Source of the DNA: Actinocatenispora sera | GTDB lineage: Bacteria > Actinomycetota > Actinomycetes > Mycobacteriales > Micromonosporaceae | Direction of reading: 5' to 3' | DNA: 64,000 nt | NCBI RefSeq assembly: GCF_018324685.1 | Contig: NZ_AP023354.1 | Span: 5,394,001-5,458,000, forward strand | Shown: in pieces, positions 54,069 through 62,362 of the stretch | Layout of the letters: each line of letters starts with the position of its first letter | Numbering within the stretch: position 1 is the first letter of the stretch | Notes under the pieces: model-generated | What the model was told of the DNA's origin: nothing | Database searches by the model: none | Seen by the model: only the letters and a program-made list of their open reading frames with translations | Made by a program: the position numbers and the translations under genes

Positions 54069-56212
54069 GTGAGCAGGGTGCCGGGATTCATGATGCCGGT
54101 CGGGTCGAGCGTCGCCTTGACCCCGCGCAGAACCGACAGACCCGCGGTACCGATCTCGGCACCGAGAAAGTCACGATGGTCGGTCCCCACGGCGTGGTGG
54201 TGGGTCAGCGTGCCGCCGGCGGCCAGGATCGTCTCGGTGACCGCGCGCTTCGCCGCCGTCCACTGGCCGACCGGGTCGGCCGGATCGCGCGCGGCGAGCA
54301 CCGTGACGTACAGCGACGCGCCGCCGCGGTACAGGTGCGAGACATGGCTGAGCACCATCACCCGGCCCAGCGAGTCGCGCAGGCTGCGCCGGATCCGCGC
54401 ATACAGCTGGGGCAGTTCACCGAAGCCCGCCGCGGTCTCCAGCGTCTCCACCAGCAGCCCGTGGTCGAGCAGCGTGTCGCGCAGGTTCGGCGCCGCGAAC
54501 CGGCCGTGCAGCCAGGACCGGCCGGCCGCGGCCCCGAGCGAGACGCCGCCGTGGGCGCGCAACACCCGGGTCGCGGCGCGGTGCCGGAAAGCCACCTGAC
54601 CCGGCTCCCCCTCCCAGCCGAAGATCGCCAGGCAGCCCGGGTTGCGGCCCCGAGCGGCGAGGTAGCCCCGGACGAGCCGGGTCGGCAGCGACCCGGACAG
54701 CAGGAACGTCGACCGGGTCTCGTCGGGGTCGGACAGCCGGCACACGTCCGGGGCCAGCCCCGGGCCGAGCCGCTGGGCCATCTCGCGCAGCGCCCTCAGG
54801 CCCGCCGGCAGATCCGGCAGCGACCAGCCCTCGTACCGCTGCTGCGGCGGGATGCGGCGCACCGTCAGGGTCGCCTCGGTGATCACGCCGAGGGCACCCT
54901 CCGACCCCACGACCAGCGCGAGCAGGTCCGGCCCGGCGGCGCTCGCCGGCCCCCGGCCCAGCCGTAGCTCGCCGGTCGGGGTCACGCAGCGCAGCGCGTG
55001 CACCAGCTCGTCGATCCGCCCGTACCCGGTGGAGGCCTGGCCGGCCGACCGGGTCGCCACCCAGCCGCCGAGCGTCGAGTACCGGTAGCTCTGCGGGAAG
55101 TGGCCCAGGGTGTACCCGCGGTGCGCGAGCGCGCGCTCCACGTCCGGCCCGCGCATCCCGGCGCCGAACGTCGCGGTCTGCGCCACCTCGTCCAGCGCGA
55201 CCAGCCGGTTCAGCCTCGACAGGTCCAGCGCCACCACCGCGGCGTGACCCCGGTCCGCACCGGACACGCCGCCCACCACGCTGGTACCCCCGCCATAGGG
55301 CACCACGGCCGTGTCGGTGTCGACGCAGGCGGCGAGCACGGCGGGGATCTCGTCGGCGGCCGGGGTCAGTACCGCGTCCGGCGCCCCGGAGGCGTCCCCG
55401 CCGCGCAGCCGGATCAGGTCGAGGTAGCTGCGCCCGCCGGCGTGCGCCAGCCGCGCCGCCCGGTCGGTTCGTACGTGTTCGGCGCCGAGCAGCTCGACGA
55501 ACCGGCGGCGGGTGTCGGCCGGCAGCGCCGAAGGTGGCAGCCGCACCTCGCTCACCGGTACCGACGGGGTGTCGGCGGCCGCCCCGAGCAGCCGGGCCAG
55601 CGCCCGCCGGGTTCGCGCCGGCAGTGCGGGCGCCGCGCCCGGTTCCCACCCGTTCCAGGCCGGCCCGCCGGGCTCGCCCCCGATCGATCCTCCCCTGGCC
55701 GGCCCGTGCCCGGCACCGTCAGTCCCAGCCGGTTCAGCCCCGGCCGGTTCGTGCCCGGTTCGTTCGTGGCCGGTCGGCTCACGCTCGGGCAGCTCGTGCC
55801 CGGTCGGTTCAGCCCGGGCCGGTTCGTGCCCGACCGACCCGCGCGCGGCACCTTCAATTCCGGCCGGTTCAATCCCGGCCGGTTCAGTCCCGGCCGGTTC
55901 AGCCCCGGCCGGTTCGTGTCCGGTTCGTTCGTGGCCGGTCGGCTCGCGCTCGGCACGGTCGGTCCCAGCCGGTTCAGCCCCGGCCGGTTCGTGCCCGGTT
56001 CGTTCGTGGCCGGTCGGCTCACGCTCGCGCCGCTCGTGCCAGGGCGGTTCGGTCCGGGGCGGTTCGTCGGCGGTCGGCGCGGGCGCGCGGGATTCCGGGT
56101 CGGCGGGCCCCGGAACGTCCGGTCCGGTGGGGTGCTGCGACGTCTCGGCCGACTGCGACGGCACGGCTTCGGGACTCGACGGTGTCGGGTTGCGCGACTC
56201 GGCTGGGCTCAC
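54056..56212 (-). CDS. FAD-binding oxidase, alkyl-DHAP-synthase-like, with repetitive N-terminus
   Basis: A 718-aa protein. From about residue 180 it is a vanillyl-alcohol-oxidase-type flavoprotein: VVPYGGGTSVVGGVSGA, GRIDELVHALRCVTPTGEL, VGSEGALGVITEATL, and near the end HHAVGTDHRDFLGAEIG, as in alkyldihydroxyacetonephosphate synthase. The first ~175 residues are Pro/Glu/Gly/His-rich repeats built from a 66-bp unit and are probably disordered. It starts at GTG 56212, with only 17 bp to the divergent TetR gene, and has no ribosome-binding site. Ether-lipid or lactate/glycerol-phosphate metabolism is possible; GlpD next door supports the latter. Confidence 0.85.
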   Translation of the reverse strand: MSPAESRNPTPSSPEAVPSQSAETSQHPTGPDVPGPADPESRAPAPTADEPPRTEPPWHERREREPTGHERTGHEPAGAEPAGTDRAEREPTGHERTGHEPAGAEPAGTEPAGIEPAGIEGAARGSVGHEPARAEPTGHELPEREPTGHERTGHEPAGAEPAGTDGAGHGPARGGSIGGEPGGPAWNGWEPGAAPALPARTRRALARLLGAAADTPSVPVSEVRLPPSALPADTRRRFVELLGAEHVRTDRAARLAHAGGRSYLDLIRLRGGDASGAPDAVLTPAADEIPAVLAACVDTDTAVVPYGGGTSVVGGVSGADRGHAAVVALDLSRLNRLVALDEVAQTATFGAGMRGPDVERALAHRGYTLGHFPQSYRYSTLGGWVATRSAGQASTGYGRIDELVHALRCVTPTGELRLGRGPASAAGPDLLALVVGSEGALGVITEATLTVRRIPPQQRYEGWSLPDLPAGLRALREMAQRLGPGLAPDVCRLSDPDETRSTFLLSGSLPTRLVRGYLAARGRNPGCLAIFGWEGEPGQVAFRHRAATRVLRAHGGVSLGAAAGRSWLHGRFAAPNLRDTLLDHGLLVETLETAAGFGELPQLYARIRRSLRDSLGRVMVLSHVSHLYRGGASLYVTVLAARDPADPVGQWTAAKRAVTETILAAGGTLTHHHAVGTDHRDFLGAEIGTAGLSVLRGVKATLDPTGIMNPGTLLTPPS
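55722..56027 (-). repeat. 66-bp coding repeats in the oxidase gene
   Basis: Copies at 55722-55787 and 55962-56027 are identical over 66 bp. A third at 55887-55952 differs at three positions. Each encodes 22 residues containing EPTGHERTGHEPAGAEP. Between them lie shorter 15-bp units CGGCCGGTTCAGTCC (55861-55910) encoding A-G-x-E-P pentads. Confidence 0.85.
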
Positions 56213-56216
56213 GCGG

Positions 56217-56230
56217 TACAGTGTGACACA
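56217..56230. promoter_or_regulatory. Compact divergent promoter/operator
   Basis: TACAGT (56217-56222) lies 7 nt before ATG 56230. The dyad TGTGACACA (56222-56230) overlaps it and the start codon. The whole gap between divergent starts is 17 bp. Confidence 0.45.
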
Positions 56231-56823
56231 TGACGTCGCTTCGTAACACCAACTCCGGCAGCGATGCCGCGATCCTGGACGCGGCCCGCGAGTCCGTCCT
56301 GCAGGTGGGCGTCCGCCGGACCACCGCGACCGAGGTGGCGCGGCGCGCCGGCGTGAGCCGGATGACGCTGTACCGCCGGTTCGGCGACGTCGAACAGCTG
56401 CTGGTCGCGCTGCTGACCCGGGAGATCGGCGCGCTGCTGGCCGACCTCGCCGGTCAGACCGACGGGTTGGGCAACGGGCGGCAGCGGCTGGTCGAGCTGT
56501 CGCTGCGCGGCGTCGACCGGCTCGCCGCGGATCCGCTGCTGGCGCGGCTGATCGAGCTCGATCCGGAGCTGCTGCTGCCCTACCTGGTCGACCGCGCCGG
56601 TACCAGCCAGCTGCAGGCCCGGTCGGCCCTCGCGGCGGTGCTCGCGGAAGGGCAGGCGGACGGGTCGATCCGGCCCACCGACTCCGACGTGGTCGGCTGG
56701 GTGCTGCTGGTGGTGTTGCAGGCGTTCGTGTTCGGTGCCCGGATGCTCGCCGCGCAGACCGACCCGGCCGAGGTGCGCGCCGAGCTCGGCATCCTGCTCG
56801 ACCGGTACCTGGCTGTTCGGTGA
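56230..56823 (+). CDS. TetR family transcriptional regulator
   Basis: A 197-aa regulator with the HTH ILDAARESVLQVGVRRTTATEVARRAGVSRMTLYRRFGDVEQLL in residues 14-58 and an all-helical C-terminal domain with LELDPELLLPYLVDRAGTSQ. It shares a 17-bp divergent promoter with the flavin oxidase and precedes glpD by 13 nt. It probably controls both. The ligand is unknown; a fatty-acid or glycerol-derived lipid signal would fit the neighbours. Confidence 0.87.
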   Translation: MTSLRNTNSGSDAAILDAARESVLQVGVRRTTATEVARRAGVSRMTLYRRFGDVEQLLVALLTREIGALLADLAGQTDGLGNGRQRLVELSLRGVDRLAADPLLARLIELDPELLLPYLVDRAGTSQLQARSALAAVLAEGQADGSIRPTDSDVVGWVLLVVLQAFVFGARMLAAQTDPAEVRAELGILLDRYLAVR

Positions 56824-56836
56824 CGGAGGTGGGTCG

Positions 56837-58411
56837 ATGAGTGCCGTGACGTTCCGGGCCGGCGCCGCCGCGCGGCAGGCGCCCCGCAGCTGGCTGTCCG
56901 CGGCCCGGCGGGATCGCGAGCTGGCCCGGCTCGCCGCCGGGGGCACCCTCGACGTCCTGGTGGTCGGCGGCGGCGTGGTCGGCGCCGGGGTCGCGCTCGA
57001 CGCGGCGTCCCGCGGGCTGTCGGTGGCGCTGCTGGAGCGCGACGACCTCGCCGCCGGTACCTCGTCGGCGTCGAGCAAGCTGGTGCACGGCGGGCTGCGC
57101 TACCTCGCCGCCGGTGACGTGCCGCTCGCCTGGGAGTCGGCCGCCGAGCGGCACATCCTGATGCAGCGGGTGGCGCCGCACCTGGTGCGCTCGTTGGCGT
57201 TCGTCACCCCGTACGGGCCGGGGTTCGTCAGCCCGCACGGCGCCCTGGCGACGGTCGGTACGCACCTGGCCGACCTGCTGCGGCATGCCGCCCGTACCCC
57301 GGGCGCCCGGCTGCCGGCGCCGCACCGGATCGACGCGGCGGCGGCCACGGCGCTCGCCCCGGCACTGCGCCGGGACGGCCTGGCCGGCGCAGTGCAGCAC
57401 TGGGACGGCCAGCTGTACGACGACGCCCGGCTGGTGGTCGCGCTGGCCCGGACCGCGGCACTGCACGGCGCGGCGATCCTCACCCGCTGCGCGGTCGAGA
57501 GCGTCGACGGCGGGCGGGTGGCCGGGCTCGACCGGCGCGGCGGCGGGCGGTTCGAGCTGCGCGCCCAGGTGGTGATCAACGCGGCCGGGGTGTGGGCGGG
57601 CCGGCTGGATCCGGCGATCCGGTTGCGGCCGAGCAAGGGCACCCACCTGGTGGTCCGGGCCGGCACGCTCGGGCTACCCCGCGCCGGGCTCAACGTGGCC
57701 GTGCCGGGCGAGCACAACCGGTACCTGATCGCGCTGCCCGAACCGAACGGCACCGTCTACATAGGACTCACCGACGATCCGGTGGACGGGCCGGTGCCGG
57801 ACCGCTGCGAGCCGACCGAGGCCGACGTGGACTACCTGCTCGGGGTGCTGTCCACCGCGCTGGACCGGCCGCTGACCCGCGCCGACGTGGTCGGCGGGTA
57901 CGCCGGGATGCGGCCGCTGGTCGACGACGGCACGCACCCGCAGTCCGGTACCGCCGACCTGTCCCGCCGGCACGTGGTGTCCGACAACGGCGAGCGGCTG
58001 ATCACCGTGGTCGGCGGCAAGCTGACCACCTACCGGCGGATGGCCGCCGACGCCGTCGACCTCGCGGTCCGTGCCTACCGGTTGCCCGCCGACCGGCGCG
58101 GCAACACCGACCGGCTGCCGCTGGTGGGTGCCGCGCCGGCCGACCGGCTCGCCGCGGTCCGCGCGCCGCGCCGGCTGGTCGCCCGGTACGGGACCGAGGC
58201 GCCGCAGGTCGCCGCGCTCGCCGAGGCCGACCCGCGGCTGCTCGAACCGATCGCCGACGGGATCCCGGTACTCGGGGTCGAGCTGGCCTTCGGGGTGCGC
58301 GCCGAGGGCGCCGTGGACGTCGACGACCTGCTGCAACGCCGTACCCGCTGCGCCCTGGTCGCCGACTGGCACGCCGCGGCCCGCCCCGCCGCCCGGGCCG
58401 CCCTCGGCTGA
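56837..58411 (+). CDS. glpD: Glycerol-3-phosphate dehydrogenase/oxidase
   Basis: A 524-aa membrane-associated FAD enzyme oxidising glycerol-3-phosphate to DHAP. The FAD loop is DVLVVGGGVVGAGVALDAASRG (residues 39-60), then LLERDDLAAGTSSASSKLVHGG. There is NAAGVWAGRLD and, near the C-terminus, GGKLTTYRRMAADAV. It starts at ATG 56837 after GGAGGTGGGTCG. It is cotranscribed with TetR and paired with the oxidase upstream, so DHAP-related metabolism links them. Confidence 0.94.
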   Translation: MSAVTFRAGAAARQAPRSWLSAARRDRELARLAAGGTLDVLVVGGGVVGAGVALDAASRGLSVALLERDDLAAGTSSASSKLVHGGLRYLAAGDVPLAWESAAERHILMQRVAPHLVRSLAFVTPYGPGFVSPHGALATVGTHLADLLRHAARTPGARLPAPHRIDAAAATALAPALRRDGLAGAVQHWDGQLYDDARLVVALARTAALHGAAILTRCAVESVDGGRVAGLDRRGGGRFELRAQVVINAAGVWAGRLDPAIRLRPSKGTHLVVRAGTLGLPRAGLNVAVPGEHNRYLIALPEPNGTVYIGLTDDPVDGPVPDRCEPTEADVDYLLGVLSTALDRPLTRADVVGGYAGMRPLVDDGTHPQSGTADLSRRHVVSDNGERLITVVGGKLTTYRRMAADAVDLAVRAYRLPADRRGNTDRLPLVGAAPADRLAAVRAPRRLVARYGTEAPQVAALAEADPRLLEPIADGIPVLGVELAFGVRAEGAVDVDDLLQRRTRCALVADWHAAARPAARAALG

Positions 58412-58539
58412 CCGCCACCGGACGGCACCGCCGGGAGGTGGCCGGCCATCTCGTCCGCGCGGCGCCGGCGTCGCGGCGATCGCGCCCGGCGGCGAGGCGG
58501 GCTGGTCGCGGCCGCGGCCGATGAGGCAGGCTGGCGGCC

Positions 58540-58971
58540 ATGACGACGTACCGCCTGCGCGCGACCGGGGTGATCGGCGCGCTGCTGCCCGCCCTGCTCG
58601 GGCTGGGTGTGGTGGCGGTCGGCATCGACGCGGTGGTCCGGGCCGGCGGGCCGGTCGCGTGGGCCGTTCTCGGCGTCGGGCTGCTCGGCACCCTCGCCTG
58701 GCTGCGGCTGCCCTGGGCGCTGCGGCTCGACCGGGCCGCCGGCACCGTGCTGTTTCTCGGTCCGCTGCGCCGCACGACCGTACCGGCCGGGCAGCTCGCG
58801 GCGATCTCGGGCAGCTGGACCGGCGGGATGAACCGCTGGTTCCTGGCGTCGGTGTGGGTGCAGCGCGCCGACCGTCGGCTCGGTTTCCCCCTGCTGTCCG
58901 GCTTCCGCGACCCCGAGCAGGTCCGCGACGACCTGCTCGAGCTCAACCCGGCGATCCGACTGCAGTCCTGA
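58540..58971 (+). CDS. Membrane protein of unknown function
   Basis: A 143-aa protein with two N-terminal membrane helices (about 9-32 and 39-58), then a soluble PH-like beta-rich part (RLDRAAGTVLFLGPLRRTTVPAGQL) and a C-terminal helix FRDPEQVRDDLLELNPAIR. No named family was recognised. The start ATG 58540 has CAGGCT 7 nt upstream and may be leaderless. Confidence 0.65.
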   Translation: MTTYRLRATGVIGALLPALLGLGVVAVGIDAVVRAGGPVAWAVLGVGLLGTLAWLRLPWALRLDRAAGTVLFLGPLRRTTVPAGQLAAISGSWTGGMNRWFLASVWVQRADRRLGFPLLSGFRDPEQVRDDLLELNPAIRLQS

Positions 58972-59126
58972 CCCGGCCGCGCAGGGCCACGCCGACCCGC
59001 GATCCCACCGGCGCGCATCAGCTCCCAGCGCGCCGCCGCCCGGCCTGTCCGGTCGCACCGGCGCGCCACGAGCCCCTGTGCGCGGCGCAGCCCGGCCGCT
59101 CGGTCGCACAGGCGCGGTCCAGGCCC

Positions 59127-59627
59127 TCAGTCGCGCAGCCGGAACGCGAGCTGGGTCTGCCACTGGTTGAGGTCGGGTTGCTGCGCCGGATCGGTCAGGA
59201 AGCGCTCCAGCCGGCAGCCCCAGTGCTCGCCGTCGGTCGCCCAGGTCATGTCCCAGCGCAGCCCCTGCCCGGCCGCCCAGCCGAGCAACCAGGCCGTCAC
59301 CGGAACCAGGTCGTCCGGCCGGCCGACGTGGTCGAGCGTCGCGAACCGGCCACCGGGCAGTTCGCCGGCCATCACCTCGCCGCCCGCCGGTACCGGCTCG
59401 GCCACCGGAACCCCGGCCTCGATGCGCAGCGTCGCCGCCATGTCGATCACCCGGTACCGCAGGAACGGCGCACCAGCCGGCGGCACCCCACGGGCGGCCA
59501 GCCAGCCGAAGATCTCGGGGATCCGGTCGGCGACCGCGCCGATCGTACGCATCGTGACGGCGCCGGCGATTCCGACGTACGGCTGGGGCTCGCGGCGGAC
59601 CACCTGGGGCAGGGCGTGGATGCTCAT
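59127..59627 (-). CDS. GyrI-like/AraC effector-binding domain protein
   Basis: A 166-aa protein with the GyrI-like small-molecule-binding fold. It opens VVRREPQPYVGIAGAVTMRTIG, then PPAGAPFLRYRVIDM and AGELPGGRFATLDHVGRPDDL, ending in the region where the paired SHS2 modules end. There is no DNA-binding domain. Stand-alone members bind or hydrolyse hydrophobic ligands. The substrate is unknown. Confidence 0.8.
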   Translation of the reverse strand: MSIHALPQVVRREPQPYVGIAGAVTMRTIGAVADRIPEIFGWLAARGVPPAGAPFLRYRVIDMAATLRIEAGVPVAEPVPAGGEVMAGELPGGRFATLDHVGRPDDLVPVTAWLLGWAAGQGLRWDMTWATDGEHWGCRLERFLTDPAQQPDLNQWQTQLAFRLRD

Positions 59628-59671
59628 ACCGGCGCAGACGATCGACCCCGCCCCGACTCATCGGTGGCCGG

Positions 59672-60100
59672 TCAGGTCACGCAGAACTCGTTGCCCTCCG
59701 GGTCGGCCAGCACGATCGCCCGACCGGTCGGCTCGTCGGTCTCCCACAGCCGCCGCGCGCCGGCCGCGACCAGCGTGTCGACGTGCTCGGTCACCCGCCG
59801 CCAGGCGTGCGCGCCGCGATCGCCGCCGGTGAGCTGGATGTCGAGGTGGACGCGGTTCTTCGCGGTCTTGCCCTCCGGCACCCGCTGGATGAAGATCCGC
59901 GGTCCGGCGCCGTCCGGATCGATCACCGCGGCCATGTCCCCGGCCCGTTCGGGCGGCACGCCGATCCGCTCGGCGAACCGCTCCCAACTGTCGAACCCTG
60001 CCGGCGGCGGCTGCGCCACGTAGCCCAGGGCAAGCGCCCAGAACTCGGCCAGCCGGGCCGGATCGGCCGCGTCGAAAGTCACCTGTACCTGATGTGCCAT
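59672..60100 (-). CDS. VOC (glyoxalase-like) family protein
   Basis: A 142-aa protein with two beta-alpha-beta-beta-beta modules: VTFDAADPARLAEFWALALGY at the start and the conserved RAIVLADPEGNEFCVT at the end. It is of the glyoxalase-like group with no certain metal site. ATG 60100 is chosen because TAGCGT lies 7 nt upstream (leaderless pattern) and homology starts there. It lies downstream of the MBL-Rieske gene on the same strand, but a hairpin separates them. Confidence 0.85.
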   Translation of the reverse strand: MAHQVQVTFDAADPARLAEFWALALGYVAQPPPAGFDSWERFAERIGVPPERAGDMAAVIDPDGAGPRIFIQRVPEGKTAKNRVHLDIQLTGGDRGAHAWRRVTEHVDTLVAAGARRLWETDEPTGRAIVLADPEGNEFCVT

Positions 60101-60118
60101 GCCGGCCACGCTAACCGG

Positions 60119-60145
60119 CGTTGCGGTCACGTCCTGACCGCAACG
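60119..60145 (-). terminator. Hairpin after the MBL-Rieske gene
   Basis: CGTTGCGGTCA (60119-60129) pairs perfectly with TGACCGCAACG (60135-60145), loop 5 nt, 7 nt beyond the stop codon. Confidence 0.7.
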
Positions 60146-60152
60146 ACGCGGG

Positions 60153-61736
60153 TCAGCTCTCCGGCTTGGCCGGCGCGTCGCGGCGGCTGGACCGGATCTC
60201 GTGGCCGACGCTGGTGATGCAGCGTCCCGACGCCAGGTCGAACTTCCAGCCGTGCATCTGGCAGGTGAGCACGCCGTCCTCGATCTTGCCGAACCGGGTC
60301 AGGTCCGCCTTCAGGTGCGGGCAGCGGCGCTGCACCACCCAGTCGCCCAGCACGATGTCCTCGGCGTCCGGCTTCTGCTCGGCGTACCAGCCCTCGGCGT
60401 AGTTGATCCGCTCCTCGGACAGGCACTTGAAGAACGCGTAGACGAACTCGTTGTACTGCCCGATCCGGGCCGCAGAGAACCGGCAGGACAGGAACAGGCT
60501 GTTCACCCAGTCGACCTCACCGGTGTACAGCAGGTGCTCGATCAGCCGGCGCTCGGTGCGGAACCGGTACCGCACCTTCTCCCCCGCGTACGGCCGGACC
60601 TGGCGGTCCAGAAAGTCGACCACGATCGACTCGACCTGCTCGGCGTCGGTGTCGTCGTCGCCGTTCTTGCCGGTGACCAGGTCGAACCGGACCGGGCCGC
60701 CGATGCCCTTCGCCATCTGCTCGGCCTCGGAAAGGATCGGCTCGATCCGCTCCTTCATCGTCGCCAGCACGTCGATCTCCGGATGCGACCAGGACGCCTT
60801 CTCCGCCTCGATCACGATGCGCTGCCGCTCGCGATAGTCCCGGAGGTGCTGCTCCTTGTTGGCGAAGAACTCGGCGACGTCCGGCACCGGCTGCGTCACC
60901 TCGCAGCCGTCCGCGGTGATCTCGGCGACCGTGCCCGGCAGCGGGATCACCGCGTTGTCGTACCCCAGCTCGCGCAGATGGTCGACGAACACCTGCTGGT
61001 CGGGGAAGATGTTCCCCTCGTCCCCGAAGATGTCGTTGAACTGCCACAGCTCGTCGTCCAGGAAGCAGGGCGGGCCGGCGATCGGGAACACCCAGCTCGC
61101 GTTCAGGTCGTCGATGTAGCGCACCGTGCGGTCGAACTGGCGGGCCCGCTTCTGCTTGCCGAACGCGGTCTTCGCCGCCTGCGGCAGCTCGTAGACCATC
61201 GGGTACCAGATGGCGCCGGAGAACTGGAGCATGTGCGCGTGCACGTGGCCGAGGTCGCGGAACACCGACAGGTCGGTCGGCCGGGCGTCGTTCTGGTTCA
61301 GCAGCCGGACCCCGTCGTACTCCACCCACAGCGACGAGTCGCCGATCGGGCCGTCGGTCGGCGAGGTCAGCGCCTGGATCATGACCTTCAGGCCGCCGTC
61401 GAGCTCCAGCACCTCGTCGCTGACGGTCTCGATGAAGTGCCGGAACCCCAGTGCCTCCAGCTCGTCACGCAGCTCGCTGGTCGGGTACGCCGGGAGCAGC
61501 ACCGTGGTGTTCTTCGAGATGCGTTCCTTCAGGTTCTTCGCATCGAAGTGGTCCCGGTGCAGGTGCGAGACGTAGAGGTAGTCGGCCTGCCCCAACCGGT
61601 CCCAGTCGAGCCCGGAGTTGTCCGGGAACGGAAACCACGAGGCGAAGTAGGCCGGATTGACCCACGGATCGGTCAGGATGCTGCCCGCGCCCGTCTCGAT
61701 GAACATGCTGGCGTGACCGGTACCCGTCACTCGCAC
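60153..61736 (-). CDS. MBL fold hydrolase with C-terminal Rieske [2Fe-2S] domain
   Basis: A 527-aa protein. The N-terminal ~230 residues are a UlaG/NAPE-PLD-like metallo-beta-lactamase fold, with TGHASMFIETGAGSILTDPW and the metal motif YVSHLHRDHFDAKN (HxHxDH). A middle helical region of about 200 residues follows. The C-terminal Rieske domain has CPHLKADL and CQMHGWKFDLASG, giving the two Cys and two His cluster ligands. A hydrolase fused to an electron-transfer domain suggests an oxygenase-like or CMP-Neu5Ac-hydroxylase-like reaction. The start is GTG 61736 after GGGGAGGACC. The substrate is unknown. Confidence 0.88.
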   Translation of the reverse strand: MRVTGTGHASMFIETGAGSILTDPWVNPAYFASWFPFPDNSGLDWDRLGQADYLYVSHLHRDHFDAKNLKERISKNTTVLLPAYPTSELRDELEALGFRHFIETVSDEVLELDGGLKVMIQALTSPTDGPIGDSSLWVEYDGVRLLNQNDARPTDLSVFRDLGHVHAHMLQFSGAIWYPMVYELPQAAKTAFGKQKRARQFDRTVRYIDDLNASWVFPIAGPPCFLDDELWQFNDIFGDEGNIFPDQQVFVDHLRELGYDNAVIPLPGTVAEITADGCEVTQPVPDVAEFFANKEQHLRDYRERQRIVIEAEKASWSHPEIDVLATMKERIEPILSEAEQMAKGIGGPVRFDLVTGKNGDDDTDAEQVESIVVDFLDRQVRPYAGEKVRYRFRTERRLIEHLLYTGEVDWVNSLFLSCRFSAARIGQYNEFVYAFFKCLSEERINYAEGWYAEQKPDAEDIVLGDWVVQRRCPHLKADLTRFGKIEDGVLTCQMHGWKFDLASGRCITSVGHEIRSSRRDAPAKPES

Positions 61737-61973
61737 CGCTGCGGTCCTCCCCTAGCGTGCCTGCGTCCGCCCGCGACGGTTGCCGCGCTCCCCGGACCCC
61801 TCCCCATCGGCGCCGCCACCGGGTGCGGCACGACGAGTGCGGCACCCAGAGTAGTGCGCACCGCCGCCTGCCGGGCGCGTGCCCACACCTCACCCGCTGC
61901 GGGGTCTGCCGGATACGACACCGGCGGGCATGTCAAACTGACAGACGTTCATGCGCGTACAGGAGGCTGCCCC

Positions 61974-62198
61974 GTGTCCGGATCGTCCGAACAGATCACG
62001 TCGCCCGACCAGCGCAAGCCGCTCAACCGCAAGGCCGCCCGGGCCGGCGCGATCATTTGCGCGATCATCTGCCTGCTGATGACGATCGGCAACCACGAGG
62101 GCCACGTCGAGGACGTGTTCCTCGTCGTCACCGCCGCGCTGCTGGTGCTCGCCGTCGTCCTCGACTGGCTGCTGCGCAAGAACGGCCTGCGCCGCTGA
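61974..62198 (+). CDS. DUF2631 small membrane protein
   Basis: A 74-aa protein with two helices, GAIICAIICLLMTIGNHEG and VEDVFLVVTAALLVLAVVLDW, the DUF2631 pattern with its conserved N-HEG. Function is unknown. It starts at GTG 61974 after AGGAGG (61961-61966). In mycobacteria a DUF2631 gene also lies between dxr and rlmN, so the position is conserved. It is terminated by a 16-bp hairpin. Confidence 0.87.
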   Translation: MSGSSEQITSPDQRKPLNRKAARAGAIICAIICLLMTIGNHEGHVEDVFLVVTAALLVLAVVLDWLLRKNGLRR

Positions 62199-62218
62199 CC
62201 GCGACCTCGCCGAACCAC

Positions 62219-62255
62219 ACGAACGCCCGGGTGCCGCGCGCACCCGGGCGTTCGT
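62219..62255. terminator. Strong bidirectional terminator
   Basis: A perfect 16-bp stem, 62219-62234 with 62240-62255, and the 5-nt loop CGCGC, between DUF2631 and the DivIVA-domain gene. Confidence 0.85.
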
Positions 62256-62362
62256 CGTCTCGCTGCCGCGCTGGCTGAAGCGAGGTGGCCGAGTGCTGCC
62301 GGCCCGGTGCCGCCGGGCTGAGGGCGGTGGCCCGACGCTTCCCCTCGCCGGGCCGTACCGAT

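Noticed and set aside
55552-56022. Pentapeptide-like repeats (for example GLNRPGLNRP) in another frame opposite and within the oxidase repeats
   Set aside because: They come from the same 15-bp and 66-bp units read in other frames; no start site supports them, and the oxidase frame continues into a conserved domain.
55700-56040. Regular repeats as a CRISPR array
   Set aside because: The units are coding, in frame, with no unique spacers of constant length.
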